From Schaalia sp. Marseille-Q2122 (lineage in GTDB: Bacteria; Actinomycetota; Actinomycetes; Actinomycetales; Actinomycetaceae), in contig NZ_CAHJXR010000007.1 in the NCBI RefSeq assembly GCF_903645355.1, forward strand, positions 124,001 to 188,000: 64,000 nt of DNA. The letters run 5' to 3'. The first letter of the stretch is position 1. Each line of letters begins with the position of its first letter. A program made the position numbers and the translations under genes. Shown piece by piece: positions 63,528 to 64,000 of the stretch. The notes under the pieces are model-generated. The model was given only the letters and a program-made list of their open reading frames with translations, made no database searches and was not told the origin of the DNA.

Positions 63528-64000
63528 CTCACGAGGTAGACCCCTTCGACGACACTGAGGTCGGCGCCCTCCTCGGGGCCTCGCTGCCTCCCGTTGAGCC
63601 TCCCGCGCATGTGCGCGCCCAGATTCTCGAGGCCATCGCCCGCACTCCTCAGGTGGAGGGCGCTGGGCAGGTGCAGGGCGCTGGGCAGGTGCAGATAAGC
63701 GAACAGTCCGCGCCAATGGGGGAACAGCCCGCGCCAATGGGTGAACAGCTCAGCGCGCCTGCGCTTTCAACTCTGCCTCAGTCGGCACCCTCACCCGCCA
63801 CCGCTCAGGTGCACCCCCTTCCCGCGACTGTCGGCGCGGGAGCCTCGTCGGCCCCAATTGACGAGGCCGACGCCCAGATCCTCCCCTTGCGGCGAGCCTT
63901 CTCCGCACGCCGCATCCTGAGCGGCGTTGTGCGCGTGGCGGCGGCCTTCGCGCTGCTGGCTGCGGGCGTGGGGATTGGGCGGTGGAGCGCCATGGACTCG
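63524..64000 (+). CDS. rskA: RskA-like anti-sigma factor, N-terminal part, cut by window edge
   Basis: Begins inside the sigK stop and runs off the right edge (159 codons visible). The cytosolic start THEVDPFDDTEVGALLGASL is followed by a Pro/Gln-rich stretch with two in-frame tandem duplications (18 bp at 63659-63694 and 21 bp at 63701-63742). One membrane helix begins near residue 140 (VVRVAAAFALLAAGVGIGRW). An RskA-type extracytoplasmic domain would follow. The anti-sigma function is inferred from position and topology. Confidence 0.75.
   Translation, partial: MTHEVDPFDDTEVGALLGASLPPVEPPAHVRAQILEAIARTPQVEGAGQVQGAGQVQISEQSAPMGEQPAPMGEQLSAPALSTLPQSAPSPATAQVHPLPATVGAGASSAPIDEADAQILPLRRAFSARRILSGVVRVAAAFALLAAGVGIGRWSAMDS

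Overview
The window reads as chromosome of a high-GC Gram-positive actinobacterium. Marker families for that group include DUF3117, DUF3107, an AdnA/AdnB-type helicase-nuclease pair, a SigK/RskA pair with DipZ, the compact actinobacterial Tad pilus locus, a Mrp without CxxC, and frequent GTG/TTG starts. Gene content and the very large Ig-like surface protein fit the Actinomycetaceae (Actinomyces/Schaalia-like). That placement is an inference, since no rRNA is present. I found no rRNA, tRNA, transposase, prophage or CRISPR array.

Layout. 1-1296: end of a phosphohexomutase and a purine nucleoside phosphorylase. 1522-9067: a conserved actinobacterial core block (dapE, LOG-family protein, DUF3117, DUF5684, O-methyltransferase, mrp, DUF1003, MgtE_N/CBS protein, stress protein). 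9364-15486: a 2040-residue cell-surface protein of tandem Ig/cadherin-like and fibronectin III domains. 15586-18784: Xaa-Pro aminopeptidase, PHP phosphoesterase, MarC-family protein. 18785-21985: a pyrimidine-dimer glycosylase-like gene and a YtrA-type GntR/ABC operon, interspersed with three near-identical copies of a palindromic repeat. 21986-29502: a collinear minus-strand cassette of two paralogous lipoproteins, a two-component system, a membrane-fusion-like protein and a MacB-like ABC exporter. 29786-34039: DEAD-box helicase, ferritin-like protein, GT2 glycosyltransferase, DUF3107. 34121-42274: adnA-adnB-like double-strand-break resection helicase-nucleases and an APH-fold protein lacking key catalytic residues. 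42449-47224: Tad/Flp pilus operon. 47408-58833: gdhA, a large ABC protein with SGLD[LM] pentapeptide-like repeats, prfB, a secreted CAP protein, ftsE-ftsX-M23 peptidase, smpB. 58909-60420: a non-coding tandem-repeat array built on an exact 19-bp period. 60491-64000: an extremely Met-rich lipoprotein divergent from dipZ-sigK-rskA (last gene cut by the edge).

How genes work together. FtsEX with the M23 protein forms a division-linked peptidoglycan hydrolysis module. The Tad genes encode a pilus machine plus pilin-like subunits. The YtrA regulator has a clear inverted-repeat operator upstream of its own operon. The two-component/lipoprotein/MacB cassette looks like an envelope-stress detection and efflux system. 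DipZ, SigK, RskA and the Met-rich lipoprotein form an extracytoplasmic redox or metal module recalling the mycobacterial SigK regulon (MPT70/MPT83/DipZ), with a Met-rich lipoprotein where that regulon has fasciclin-domain proteins. The most unusual features are the 19-bp-period array near 59-60 kb with a sequence relative at 18.9 kb, the three-copy palindromic repeat, the duplicated lipoprotein cassette, and the Met-rich lipoprotein/SigK module.
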